Assembly (NCBI GenBank): GCA_002391625.1 | Contig: DGFJ01000019.1 | Span: 1-64,000 of the forward strand | Reading direction: 5' to 3' | DNA length: 64,000 bases | From: Ruminococcaceae bacterium UBA3903 | Lineage (GTDB): Bacteria > Bacillota > Clostridia > Oscillospirales > Acutalibacteraceae | Part shown: positions 34,307-42,964 of the stretch, one piece after another | How the letters are laid out: each line of letters opens with the position of its first letter | Position numbering within the stretch: position 1 is the first letter of the stretch | The notes under the pieces: model-generated | Database searches by the model: none | The model's input: the letters and a program-made list of their open reading frames with translations, nothing else | Told to the model about the DNA's origin: nothing | Position numbers and translations under genes: made by a program

Positions 34307-35623
34307 GTGGTGAATAAAAAGAGAGTATTTCTTACAGCTATATTTTTAGGTGTAGTAGTGGCGTTAGGCTGTTTTTTGACAGGCTGTGGTGACGAAACAG
34401 TGGACCTTATGCAATATGCAAAGGTAACATTTACAGGATTTAATTCCAAGGGTGAGGCTGATATTGAAGTAAATTTGGATGAGCTAATGGAAAAGGCGTC
34501 TAAGAATGCCCCAGACGATCTGAAGGCTACGGGAATATCAAGTGGTATTTCAGCATTTAGGTCTACATTTTCATATAAGCTAAGCAAGTACGACGATTTG
34601 TCAAACGGTGAAAAGATTATAATGACGGTTTCGTATAATGAGCGCTTAGCTAAAGCCTTTAAGTTTAATTTTAAAGCAGAAAATAAAGAGATAGAGGTTA
34701 CTGGGCTATCAGAGGCGCAGGAGGTTGATTTGTTCGATGGCGTAACAGTCAGCTTTAGCGGTAAATCACCGCAGGGAACAGCCAAGGTGATAAAAAGCGA
34801 TAAAGACCTTTTACTAAAAAAGGTGTATTACAGCCTGAACAAGGCTGATGGACTGGCAAACGGAGATACTGTCATTGTCACTGCTGGTTACAGCGAAAAT
34901 GAAGCAGAAGAAAATGGAATAATTGTAGGTAAAACGGAAAAGAAATTTACAGTGGAAGGCTTGGACGAGTATATATCAAAATATGAGCAAATGGATAAGA
35001 CATTGTATGATAAAATGGATAAACAAGCCAGAGATATGATAGACGCTAAAATCGCAGATGATAGCTTTGGCCACTTCCTAAAGGGAGGATATGTAGCATC
35101 TGACTATAGTAAGGGTGTATCTGATTTAAAGGTAGAGGCAGACCGCTGCTTGTTTGGCTCATTAAAGGAAGGTGCAGACAAGGATTACAATATAGGGGTT
35201 AACACCTTATCAATGGTTTACAAAATAACAGGTAAGGATAAAAAGGATGAGGATGGCTTTACAACATATGTGTCTGTAAGATTTTCAGACATAATATTAC
35301 TGTCTGACGGTAAGCTGGATGTTGTAGTAACAGACGGAAAGCTTGATGGCAAATGTGATACTTATGAAAATATATTTAGAAATGTTGTAACCTCAAACAA
35401 GGATAAATATGGCTTTGAGGAGATTGATATAACAAAGGCGGAAAATCTGCCTAAAGCATCTGTTAGCGGTAGTAATACCAGCAGTACGGAAAAATCAACA
35501 GAGAAAACAACAGAGAAAGCAACAGAGGAATCCACACAATCTGCAACTAACAGCAGTGTTGCTAGCAGTTCTAGTGAAAAAGCTACACAGACAGCTACGA
35601 CAGCATCTGTATCCAGCAGATAA
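34307..35623 (+). CDS. Secreted lipoprotein with two repeated beta domains and a Thr/Ser-rich tail
   Basis: A 438-residue lipoprotein. The lipobox LTGC ends a hydrophobic signal at about residue 26. Two related segments follow (about 35-135 and 138-223), each beginning with a 'VTFTGF.SKG.A' or 'VTVSFSGKSPQGTA' motif and ending with 'F.VEGL', suggesting tandem beta-sandwich domains. A third, unlike part covers about 225-385. The last 50 residues are rich in Ser, Thr, Lys and Glu (EKSTEKTTEKATEES) and probably disordered. I do not recognise the family. GTG codons at 34307 and 34310 are both possible starts after GAGGAG. It is monocistronic, with its own promoter and terminator. Confidence 0.75.
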   Translation: MVNKKRVFLTAIFLGVVVALGCFLTGCGDETVDLMQYAKVTFTGFNSKGEADIEVNLDELMEKASKNAPDDLKATGISSGISAFRSTFSYKLSKYDDLSNGEKIIMTVSYNERLAKAFKFNFKAENKEIEVTGLSEAQEVDLFDGVTVSFSGKSPQGTAKVIKSDKDLLLKKVYYSLNKADGLANGDTVIVTAGYSENEAEENGIIVGKTEKKFTVEGLDEYISKYEQMDKTLYDKMDKQARDMIDAKIADDSFGHFLKGGYVASDYSKGVSDLKVEADRCLFGSLKEGADKDYNIGVNTLSMVYKITGKDKKDEDGFTTYVSVRFSDIILLSDGKLDVVVTDGKLDGKCDTYENIFRNVVTSNKDKYGFEEIDITKAENLPKASVSGSNTSSTEKSTEKTTEKATEESTQSATNSSVASSSSEKATQTATTASVSSR

Positions 35624-35637
35624 TATAGCATTAACAG

Positions 35638-35672
35638 GGTGTTTGTCCAATATTGGGCAGGCACCTTTTTTT
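35638..35672 (+). terminator. Terminator after the lipoprotein gene
   Basis: An 11-bp stem with three G-T pairs (35638-35648 with 35655-35665) and a 6-base loop is followed by seven T. Confidence 0.85.
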
Positions 35673-35947
35673 ATGCTTGCCAAGTATGGGTGTAATCTAA
35701 TGAGTGAACGACGGTAATCTGCCCTCATAGTGGGAAAGACATAGCTGTATGACAAACGGCACATAAAATAATTATTTGCCTTCTGCCCATTAGTAAATTA
35801 TCATTTAGCATTTTATTGTAAATATATCAATATATTAATATACAGTATGATAATAAATCCAGCACACAGCCCGTTTGTAGTAATGTAAAGCAGTAATAAA
35901 AGGAAAAATAAAATTTGCTGAAAAGGGTGTAATACCGTCTAAAAAAG

Positions 35948-35976
35948 TTGTATATATAAAAATAAGCTGATATAAT
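35948..35976 (+). promoter_or_regulatory. Sigma-A promoter of the rnf operon
   Basis: TTGTAT (35948-35953) and a perfect TATAAT (35971-35976) with a 17-base spacer, about 100 bases before the TTG start of rnfC. Confidence 0.7.
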
Positions 35977-36083
35977 ATAAAGGATTATGGCACAATGGGT
36001 TAGTTTTAGCTTTTTTGTAGGTAAAGCTGATTCATATTGCACATTATGTTTTAATTTTTTATATACACTGGGAGGTACCAACA

Positions 36084-37463
36084 TTGAAAACCCCTAATAT
36101 CACATTCCCAAAACACCCCTTTAAAACTAGAGGCGGTGCAAGAGTACCACACAGAAAAAACACAGCACAGTGTGAATCTGTTATTATGCCCCCACCTAGT
36201 CAGGTGATTATTCCTATGCAGCAGCATATAGGTGCTCCATGCACACCTGTTGTTAAGGCTGGTGATACGGTAAAGGTAGGTCAGCTAATAGGAAAAGCCA
36301 GTGGCTTTGTGTCTGCTCCTATTCATTCAAGCATTTCTGGCACAGTAAAAAAGATTGGTTTTGTTACAATGCCTAACGGTGGAAGGGTACAGGCAATAGT
36401 TATTGACAGCGACGGTGAAATGACTGTTAGTGAAGATGTAAAAGCCCCTACGGTAAACAATCTGGAGGATTTGTTACAGGCAGCACAGGACAGTGGCTTG
36501 GTAGGCTTAGGCGGTGCAGGCTTTCCCGCCCATGTAAAGCTTAACGTACCAAAGGACAAAAATATTGATACGCTAATCATTAATGCGGCGGAGTGTGAGC
36601 CATATATTACCGCAGACCACAGAGAGGCGCTGGAAAACTCTTGGGAAATTTTGTCAGGAGTATATACATTAAAGGAAATCTTAAATATTGACAGAGTTAT
36701 CATTGCTATAGAAAATAATAAACCAGACGCCATAAAGGTCATGAGCGAGATTGCAGCCAGCAAGGAGAATGACCCTGATGACAGGGTGAGAATTTTATCA
36801 CTGAAGGCACGTTATCCACAGGGTGCGGAAAAGGTTTTGGTGCAGGCGTGTACTAAACGAAAAATTCCAGCTGGTGGGCTGCCATCTGATGTAGGCTGTA
36901 TCGTTATGAACATAGCGTCTATCTCATTTTTAGCTCAATACATAAAGACCGGTATGCCGTTGATTACCAAACGATTAACTGTTGACGGTTCGGCAATTGC
37001 TAATCCTCGCAATGTTATAGTGCCTATTGGCACACCTATTAATCAGGTTATAGAGTTTTGTGGGGGATACAAGGGTACGCCAAAAAAAATACTTATGGGC
37101 GGACCTATGATGGGGTTGGCTATTACAGACGATACTATCCCTGTGTTAAAACAAAATAACGCTATTCTTGCTTTTACTGAACAGGACGCAAGGCTAATGG
37201 AGGAAACAGACTGTATTCGTTGTGGTCGCTGTGCTAACAGCTGTCCTATGAATTTAGTACCGCCTGTTATTAGTAAGTGCATAAAGCTAAAGGATATGGA
37301 GGCTTTGGAGAAAAGCGGTATTATGACCTGTATGGAGTGTGGCTGTTGTGCCTTTAGCTGTCCCGCAGGCAAGCATATTGTACATAATATGCGTATAGGC
37401 AAAGCGATGCTAAAGGACTATAAAAAGGCACAGTCAGCAAAGGATAAGGGGGATAAAAAATAA
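36084..37463 (+). CDS. rnfC: Rnf complex subunit C (NADH-binding, iron-sulfur)
   Basis: A 459-residue peripheral subunit that carries the NAD(H)/FMN site and two 4Fe-4S clusters, feeding electrons between ferredoxin and NAD+. Visible: GLGGAGFPAHVKLN (the Gly-rich nucleotide site, about residue 137), then the cluster motifs CIRCGRCANSCPMNL (about 375) and CMECGCCAFSCPAG (about 415). The start is TTG at 36084, set by GGGAGG 8 bases upstream. It is the first gene of rnfCDGEAB, the gene order usual in Clostridia, and overlaps rnfD by one base. The complex pumps Na+ or H+ as ferredoxin is oxidised. Confidence 0.96.
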   Translation: MKTPNITFPKHPFKTRGGARVPHRKNTAQCESVIMPPPSQVIIPMQQHIGAPCTPVVKAGDTVKVGQLIGKASGFVSAPIHSSISGTVKKIGFVTMPNGGRVQAIVIDSDGEMTVSEDVKAPTVNNLEDLLQAAQDSGLVGLGGAGFPAHVKLNVPKDKNIDTLIINAAECEPYITADHREALENSWEILSGVYTLKEILNIDRVIIAIENNKPDAIKVMSEIAASKENDPDDRVRILSLKARYPQGAEKVLVQACTKRKIPAGGLPSDVGCIVMNIASISFLAQYIKTGMPLITKRLTVDGSAIANPRNVIVPIGTPINQVIEFCGGYKGTPKKILMGGPMMGLAITDDTIPVLKQNNAILAFTEQDARLMEETDCIRCGRCANSCPMNLVPPVISKCIKLKDMEALEKSGIMTCMECGCCAFSCPAGKHIVHNMRIGKAMLKDYKKAQSAKDKGDKK

Positions 37464-38404
37464 TGACAGCGAAGTTATATGTGTCATCATCGCCTCATTT
37501 GCGACAGGGTGATACCACACAAAAAATAATGCTTAATGTAGTTATTGCGTTAATGCCTGCGTTAATAGCGGCAGTAGTGATTTTTGGCTGGCGGGTGTTG
37601 CTGGTAACGGGTGTTACTGTGGGCAGCTGCGTTTTAGCAGAATTTATAAGCCGTAAGGTAATGAAGCGTAAAAACACTGTTTTTGATTTAAGTGCAGTTG
37701 TAACAGGAATGCTGTTGGCGATGAATTTACCAGTTAACGTAAACTTGTTAATAGCTGTATTTGGTTCAGTAGTAGCCATAGTGGTGGTAAAGCAGATGTT
37801 TGGCGGTTTGGGACAGAATTTTGTTAACCCAGCTATAGCCGCCAGAATAGTTTTACTGGTTTCCTTCCCTGCACAGATGACCACATGGACAGCACCCCTA
37901 ATATACCAGAATGGTGCAGACGCTGTTTCAACAGCTACACCCTTAGCAAACAATGCCAATGGTATTAGCACATCATATATGGATTTGTTTTTAGGTACGA
38001 CAGGTGGCTGTTTAGGTGAAACCTGTGCAATAGCACTAATAATTGGCGGTGTGTACCTAATAGTTAAAAGGATTATTAGCCCAATTATTCCATTATGCTT
38101 TATCGGTACGGTAGCCTTGTTTGCTGTACTTGTAGGTCAGGACCCGTTGTTTCATATTTTATCTGGTGGTGTTATTATTGGTGCTTTCTTTATGGCTACT
38201 GATTACACAACATCCCCTATTACCTTTAAGGGTAAGCTAATATTTGGTATAAGCTGTGGCGTTATCACCATGCTGATAAGGTTATATGCAAATTTGCCAG
38301 AGGGTGTATCCTTCTCAATTATTCTAATGAATATTTTAACCCCTCTAATCGAAAGAGGTACTATGCCAAAGCCATTTGGCAGTGTAAAGAAAAACAAAGC
38401 ATAA
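37463..38404 (+). CDS. rnfD: Rnf complex subunit D (membrane, covalent FMN)
   Basis: A 313-residue integral membrane subunit with about nine hydrophobic segments. The flavinylation-type motif ADAVSTATPLANN at about residues 152-164 contains the Thr (in S-T-A-T) that carries covalent FMN in this family. GQNFVNPAIAARI at about 113-125 is also conserved. It forms part of the ion-translocating core. It overlaps rnfC by one base at TAATG, and rnfG follows after 42 bases with its own GAAAGGA RBS. Confidence 0.96.
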   Translation: MTAKLYVSSSPHLRQGDTTQKIMLNVVIALMPALIAAVVIFGWRVLLVTGVTVGSCVLAEFISRKVMKRKNTVFDLSAVVTGMLLAMNLPVNVNLLIAVFGSVVAIVVVKQMFGGLGQNFVNPAIAARIVLLVSFPAQMTTWTAPLIYQNGADAVSTATPLANNANGISTSYMDLFLGTTGGCLGETCAIALIIGGVYLIVKRIISPIIPLCFIGTVALFAVLVGQDPLFHILSGGVIIGAFFMATDYTTSPITFKGKLIFGISCGVITMLIRLYANLPEGVSFSIILMNILTPLIERGTMPKPFGSVKKNKA

Positions 38405-38446
38405 TTTGATTAGAAATTAAAATATATCACAGAAAATTTTGAAAGG

Positions 38447-39040
38447 ATGATAATAATGAAACCCTTTAATATAAAGGCAATAGCTATACCAACGGTTTCG
38501 CTGTTTGCCATATGTCTAATAGTTACGGCGTTGTTAGCTGGGACTAATGCAATGACAGCAGATACTATTGCAAGGCAGTCCTTGGAAAAGGCATCACAAT
38601 CAAGAAGCGTTGTGCTACCACAGGCTAAGGATTTTAAGGAATGCACATTAGATGATAAAACATACTACCAAGGATTGGACGACAGCGGTAACATTGTGGG
38701 CTACACCTTTACCACAGCTGCAAAGGGCTATGGTGGTGAGGTACAGGTTATGACAGGTATTGACAGCACCAACGCAGTCAGCGGTGTAGTTATCCTGTCA
38801 CAAAACGAAACACCGGGACTAGGTGCTAATGCGGAAAAGGATGTATTTAAGGATCAGTTTAAGCAACAGCTAACATGGGACGGTGGCATGTTTACAGTGA
38901 TTAAAAATGCACAACCGACTACAGGTGAAATACAGGCTATGACTGGTGCTACCATAACATCAAAGGCAGTGGCGAATGCTGTTAATGAGGCTGTTGATAT
39001 GTACTATAAAGTAGCGGTAGACAAGGGGGCAGATAAATAA
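38447..39040 (+). CDS. rnfG: Rnf complex subunit G (covalent FMN)
   Basis: A 197-residue subunit with one N-terminal membrane helix (about 5-30) and an extracytoplasmic FMN-binding domain. The FMN attachment motif is QAMTGATITSKAV at about residues 163-175, with the modified Thr in the (S/T)GAT-type motif. Upstream parts YGGEVQVMTGID and NETPGLGANA are family-typical. ApbE-type flavin transferase is required for loading but is not encoded in the window. The last base overlaps rnfE. Confidence 0.95.
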   Translation: MIIMKPFNIKAIAIPTVSLFAICLIVTALLAGTNAMTADTIARQSLEKASQSRSVVLPQAKDFKECTLDDKTYYQGLDDSGNIVGYTFTTAAKGYGGEVQVMTGIDSTNAVSGVVILSQNETPGLGANAEKDVFKDQFKQQLTWDGGMFTVIKNAQPTTGEIQAMTGATITSKAVANAVNEAVDMYYKVAVDKGADK

Positions 39041-39723
39041 TGGCTCAAAAGAAAACAATGCTTCAAGAATTTTCAAAGGGTATTATCAAGGAAAACCCTG
39101 TACTATGCTTGGTGCTGGGAACCTGTCCTACCTTGGCGGTTACTACAGCCGCTACTAATGCCATTGGTATGGGTATAGCGGCTACCTTGGTCTTAATATG
39201 CTCAAACGCTGTTATTTCTGCGTTAAGAAACGTTATACCAGATAAGGTTCGTATTCCTGCTTACATAACAATTATTGCAGGCTTTGTTACTATTGTGCAA
39301 ATGCTTGTAAAGGCGTATGCACCAGCAATAGATGAGAGCTTGGGTATTTTCCTACCCCTTATTGTTGTTAACTGTATCATCTTGGGCAGAGCGGAAATGT
39401 ACGCCAGTAAAAACAGGGTCATCCCATCTATGCTGGATGGTTTAGGTATGGGTGTAGGCTTTACAGCGGCTATGCTGTTAATGGGCATTATACGTGAGCT
39501 GTTAGGCACAGGCTGTGTATTTGGTATACCTATTACAGCTGGTTTTGTCAGCCCAATTATTATATTTATACTGCCACCGGGGGGCTTCTTTGTATTTGGT
39601 ATGCTTATTGCGTTATCCAACAAGCTAAGCCACAAGAAAAATCCTGAGACGGCAGGCTGTGGCAGCTGCCCGATGAGTGGTACTTGCTCAAAATTAAAGG
39701 CCGAAGGGGGCTGTGACAAATGA
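39040..39723 (+). CDS. rnfE: Rnf complex subunit E
   Basis: A 227-residue membrane subunit with six helices. The motifs NPVLCLVLGTCPTLAVTT near the start and LPLIVVNCIILGRAE in the centre are diagnostic; the conserved Cys in each is part of the buried iron-sulfur centre that RnfA and RnfE share. The C-terminal end carries an added Cys-rich tail (GCGSCPMSGTCSKLKAEGG), which is unusual in having three to four cysteines after the last helix. It overlaps rnfA by 4 bases (ATGA). Confidence 0.95.
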   Translation: MAQKKTMLQEFSKGIIKENPVLCLVLGTCPTLAVTTAATNAIGMGIAATLVLICSNAVISALRNVIPDKVRIPAYITIIAGFVTIVQMLVKAYAPAIDESLGIFLPLIVVNCIILGRAEMYASKNRVIPSMLDGLGMGVGFTAAMLLMGIIRELLGTGCVFGIPITAGFVSPIIIFILPPGGFFVFGMLIALSNKLSHKKNPETAGCGSCPMSGTCSKLKAEGGCDK

Positions 39724-40328
39724 TAAAAAGCTTGGTTGCCGTTTTCTTGGCGGCTATATTAACAGAAAACTATGTGCTAAGTAAATTTTTAGGAATTTGT
39801 CCATTTTTAGGAGTATCTAAAAAACTAAAAACAGCGGTAGGCATGAGCGGGGCTGTAATATTTGTTATGGTGCTGGCAACAGCTGTTACTTGGCCCATAT
39901 ACCAAAGCATGCTTGTGCCAGCAGGACTGGAATATCTGCAAACTATTGTTTTTATTTTAGTTATAGCAGGGTTAGTACAGTTAGTAGAAATTTTGTTAAA
40001 AAAATATATGCCTCCTCTTTATAACTCACTTGGTATATACCTGCCATTAATCACTACAAACTGTGCGGTTTTAGGTGTAACAATGCTTGTTATAGAAAAA
40101 GCATCGGGTGACCCTGCCTTTACATACGTATCAGCATTGGTAAATGCTCTTGGTGCAGGCGTGGGCTTTCTGGTGGCTATGGTTATGTTTGCAGGTGTGC
40201 GTGAAAGATTAGAAACCAGTGATATACCACAAACCTTTAAAGGACTGCCTATTACGTTGGTAGCGGCATCATTAGTAGCTATATCATTCTTAGGCTTTAG
40301 CGGTTTAGTAGAAAACTTAATTAAGTAA
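39720..40328 (+). CDS. rnfA: Rnf complex subunit A
   Basis: A 202-residue membrane subunit with six helices, inverted-topology partner of RnfE. Conserved segments ENYVLSKFLGICPFLGVSKK and LPLITTNCAVLGVTM each hold the Cys that helps ligate the membrane-embedded iron-sulfur centre. It completes the transmembrane core. The gene is coupled to rnfE by the ATGA overlap, and rnfB follows after 32 bases with its own RBS. Confidence 0.96.
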   Translation: MIKSLVAVFLAAILTENYVLSKFLGICPFLGVSKKLKTAVGMSGAVIFVMVLATAVTWPIYQSMLVPAGLEYLQTIVFILVIAGLVQLVEILLKKYMPPLYNSLGIYLPLITTNCAVLGVTMLVIEKASGDPAFTYVSALVNALGAGVGFLVAMVMFAGVRERLETSDIPQTFKGLPITLVAASLVAISFLGFSGLVENLIK

Positions 40329-40360
40329 CGCCTATATTTAAGGAAAGGGTATGATGTTTA

Positions 40361-41146
40361 ATGAACCCAATAGTTATTGCTATTATTATTGTTGCTGGTA
40401 TAGGATTAGTTGTGGGATTAATTCTGGCAGTAGCATCTATCGTGTTCGCTGTGCCTAAAAATGAAATGGCAGAGGCTGTTTTGGAGGTTTTACCAGGTGC
40501 TAACTGTGGTGCGTGTGGCTTTTCAGGCTGCAGCGGTTATGCAGCAGCCTTAGCTGATGGCAGCGCCGAAAGCGGTTTGTGTGCTCCCGGTGGTACTCAG
40601 GTGGTTAAGGCGGTTGCAAAGGTTTTGGGGAAGGATGCAGGGCTTGTAGAGAAAAAAACAGCGGTTGTCCATTGTGTTGGCAGCTGTGATAACACTGACA
40701 CAAAAATGGAGTATGATGGCATAAAAACCTGTAAAGCTGCCAGCGTGCTGACAGGTGGCACAGGTAAATGCGGTTTTGGCTGTATAGGCTTTGGCGATTG
40801 TGTAAATGCCTGTGAATATGATGCCATAAGGGTATGCAACGGTGTGGCGGTTGTTAACCCAGAAAGCTGTAAAGCTTGTAAAAAATGTGTAGCTGTTTGT
40901 CCTAAAAATATTATTTCCATAATACCTGTAAAAAAGGCAGCTGTGGTTAGATGCAGTAACCATGACAAGGGCGGTATTACAAAAAAAGCCTGCACAGCTG
41001 GCTGTATAGGCTGTATGCGTTGTACTAAGGTATGCCCTACAGGTGCTATAAAGGTGGAAAATTTTTTGGCTAGCATTGACAGTAGCTTGTGTACGGGATG
41101 CGGTAGCTGTATGGCAGAGTGTAAACAAGGCTGTATTACAATGTGA
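40361..41146 (+). CDS. rnfB: Rnf complex subunit B (ferredoxin-type iron-sulfur)
   Basis: A 261-residue subunit with an N-terminal membrane anchor (about 3-28). The first iron-sulfur site is in GANCGACGFSGCSGYAAA. A central Cys set follows (CKAASV..., CGFGCIGFGDCVNAC), then ferredoxin-like motifs CKACKKCVAVCPK, CIGCMRCTKVCP and CTGCGSCMAEC. It is the likely entry point for electrons from reduced ferredoxin. It is the last gene of the operon. No hairpin terminator follows directly; the next 35 bases lead into the control region of the Gld-like operon. Confidence 0.96.
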   Translation: MNPIVIAIIIVAGIGLVVGLILAVASIVFAVPKNEMAEAVLEVLPGANCGACGFSGCSGYAAALADGSAESGLCAPGGTQVVKAVAKVLGKDAGLVEKKTAVVHCVGSCDNTDTKMEYDGIKTCKAASVLTGGTGKCGFGCIGFGDCVNACEYDAIRVCNGVAVVNPESCKACKKCVAVCPKNIISIIPVKKAAVVRCSNHDKGGITKKACTAGCIGCMRCTKVCPTGAIKVENFLASIDSSLCTGCGSCMAECKQGCITM

Positions 41147-41180
41147 AGATTAAATGAATTTTACAAATTTATAGGATTTA

Positions 41181-41215
41181 TTAACAGCCCTTAACAATTT
41201 CTTAACAACTGTTAA
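41181..41215 (+). promoter_or_regulatory. Phased TTAACA repeats, PhoP-box-like
   Basis: TTAACA occurs at 41181-41186, 41191-41196 and 41202-41207, with 10- and 11-base periods, followed by an inverted TGTTAA at 41210-41215. Direct TTAACA-like hexamers spaced by 4-6 bases are the known binding pattern of PhoP and related OmpR-type regulators in Firmicutes. They lie just upstream of, and overlap, the -35 region of the Gld-like operon. The regulator is not in the window. Confidence 0.5.
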
Positions 41216-41238
41216 TAGAAATTTATTTATTATTATAG
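41210..41238 (+). promoter_or_regulatory. Promoter of the Gld-like ABC operon
   Basis: TGTTAA (41210-41215) and TTATAG (41233-41238) with a 17-base spacer. Both boxes are poor, as expected for an activator-dependent promoter. Confidence 0.4.
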
Positions 41239-41252
41239 ATGTAATCAAAATC

Positions 41253-41270
41253 CTGTCTAATTATAGACAG
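41253..41270 (+). promoter_or_regulatory. Operator-like palindrome before the ABC gene
   Basis: Perfect 7-base arms CTGTCTA and TAGACAG with a 4-base centre, lying between the promoter and the AAAAGGAG RBS. It could bind a dimeric repressor or form a small hairpin next to the RBS. Confidence 0.45.
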
Positions 41271-41289
41271 AAAAGGAGTGACATAATAA

Positions 41290-42246
41290 ATGGTCGAGGT
41301 AAAAGACCTGGTAAAACGCTATGGCGATAAGCTGGCGGTTAATAATGTTAGCTTTACTGTAGACAGTGGCGAAGTGCTGGGATTTCTAGGACCTAACGGT
41401 GCAGGTAAATCCACTACAATGAATATCATTACAGGATACCTGTCATCTACGTCAGGTAAAGTAACAGTTGATGGATGTGAGATTTTAGATAATCCTATAG
41501 GTGCTAAATCTAAAATAGGTTATCTGCCAGAGCTACCACCGCTGTATATGGATATGACAGTTAAAAGATATTTGCAGTTTGTTTTTGACTTGAAAAAGGT
41601 AACGCTGCCAAAGGAAGAGCATCTGACAGAGGTGTGCAGGGTTACGAAAATTACAGATGTTTATGACCGGCTTATAAAGAATTTGTCAAAAGGCTACAGA
41701 CAGCGTGTGGGCTTAGCACAAGCACTAATCGGCAATCCTCCTGTTTTGATTTTAGATGAGCCTACGGTAGGCTTAGACCCTAAGCAGATAATTGAAATGC
41801 GAAACTTAATCAGAGGATTAGGTAAAAAGCATACAGTTATTTTGTCATCTCATGTTTTATCTGAGGTACAGGCTATATGCGACAGAATAATTGTAATTAA
41901 CAACGGTAAGCTGGTAGCAAACTCTGCTACTAAAGAAATATCTGGCAATGTAGCTGGTTATCACAAGCTAGAGCTACATATAGACGGAGCAACCAGTCGT
42001 GTTATATCTGCGTTAAAAACCATTGACGGTGTAGTAAGGGTGAAAAAGGTAATGGACACGGTAGATGGTTTTGGTGAATATATGGTAGAGTCCCGAAAGG
42101 ATACAGACATAAGAAAACCTGTATTTCATGCCATGGCAAAGATAGATTGTCCTATTGTAATGATGAAGAGTGCCGAGCTAAGCTTAGAGGACGCATTCCT
42201 AAAGCTGACAAAAGACGGTATACCTGTAAAGGGAGGTAAAAAATAA
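41290..42246 (+). CDS. ABC transporter ATP-binding protein (GldA-like)
   Basis: A 318-residue ATPase. Walker A GPNGAGKST (about 36-44), signature LSKGYRQR (about 137), Walker B VLILDEPTVGLDP (about 155) and the H-loop (SSHVLSE) are intact, and a roughly 90-residue C-terminal domain follows. It is the first of four overlapping genes with a GldF-type permease, a GldG-type protein and a DUF4340 protein. This set is found in many bacteria outside gliding Bacteroidetes; its substrate is unknown. It overlaps the permease gene by one base. Confidence 0.92.
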   Translation: MVEVKDLVKRYGDKLAVNNVSFTVDSGEVLGFLGPNGAGKSTTMNIITGYLSSTSGKVTVDGCEILDNPIGAKSKIGYLPELPPLYMDMTVKRYLQFVFDLKKVTLPKEEHLTEVCRVTKITDVYDRLIKNLSKGYRQRVGLAQALIGNPPVLILDEPTVGLDPKQIIEMRNLIRGLGKKHTVILSSHVLSEVQAICDRIIVINNGKLVANSATKEISGNVAGYHKLELHIDGATSRVISALKTIDGVVRVKKVMDTVDGFGEYMVESRKDTDIRKPVFHAMAKIDCPIVMMKSAELSLEDAFLKLTKDGIPVKGGKK

Positions 42247-42950
42247 TGTCTGCTATATATAGACGTGAGATGTACTCGTACTTTACCTCTGGTATTGCGT
42301 ATGTGGTATTGACAGTATTTACACTTTTTTCAGGATTTTTCTTTATGATGAATTGTCTGGTTAGTGACACCTCAAGCATGACTTCAGTTTTTGTTAATAT
42401 GTTTATGGTGGTTCTATTGTTATTGCCTATACTTACCATGAGGCTATTTAGTGAGGATAAAAAGCAAAAAACAGATCAGGGCTTATTAACAGCTCCTGTT
42501 AATCTGTTTCAAATAGTTATAGGCAAGTATTTGTCAGCTGTAACAGTTTTTGCTATTTCTTTGATTATCTTTATATTGGACGCCGTGGTTATAAGCTTTT
42601 TTACACAGCCTTCATGGTCAATGATATTTAGCAATATGCTGGGCATGTTCTTGTTAGGCAGCGCAATGATTGCTATTTGTTGCTTTATCTCCTCATTAAC
42701 CGAAAGTCAGGTAGTATCAGCAGTAATCGGTATAGCGGTAGGTCTGTTAATATCTTTTTTAGATACATTGGCATCTGCCGTGCCAATAGATTTTATAGCC
42801 AGTAGTTTAAAATCTATTTCCTTCCTGACACCATATCAAAATTTTTCAGTTGGAATAATCAGCCTATCAAGTGTAATTTTCTTTTTAAGTATATGCGTAA
42901 TATTCTTGTTTTTGACTATTCGTGTATATGAAAAAAGACGTTGGAGTTAA
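42246..42950 (+). CDS. ABC transporter permease (GldF-like, ABC-2 type)
   Basis: A 234-residue membrane protein with six hydrophobic segments and the short cytoplasmic N-terminus typical of ABC-2 permeases (MSAIYRREMYSYFTS). RLFSEDKKQKTDQGLLTAP is the amphipathic connector found in GldF-like proteins. It probably pairs with the ATPase encoded upstream and the extracellular GldG-like partner downstream. Its start overlaps the preceding stop by one base. Confidence 0.88.
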   Translation: MSAIYRREMYSYFTSGIAYVVLTVFTLFSGFFFMMNCLVSDTSSMTSVFVNMFMVVLLLLPILTMRLFSEDKKQKTDQGLLTAPVNLFQIVIGKYLSAVTVFAISLIIFILDAVVISFFTQPSWSMIFSNMLGMFLLGSAMIAICCFISSLTESQVVSAVIGIAVGLLISFLDTLASAVPIDFIASSLKSISFLTPYQNFSVGIISLSSVIFFLSICVIFLFLTIRVYEKRRWS

Positions 42951-42964
42951 GGAGGTACTGTGAA

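Larger units (their letters stand above)
35624..36083. other. 460-base gap between the lipoprotein and rnfC
   Basis: It contains the lipoprotein terminator (35638-35672) and the rnf promoter (35948-35976). The stretch 35675-35765 is richer in GC than its surroundings and has no convincing gene; it could be a small RNA or a decayed sequence. An rnf leader of about 100 bases follows the promoter. Confidence 0.5.
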
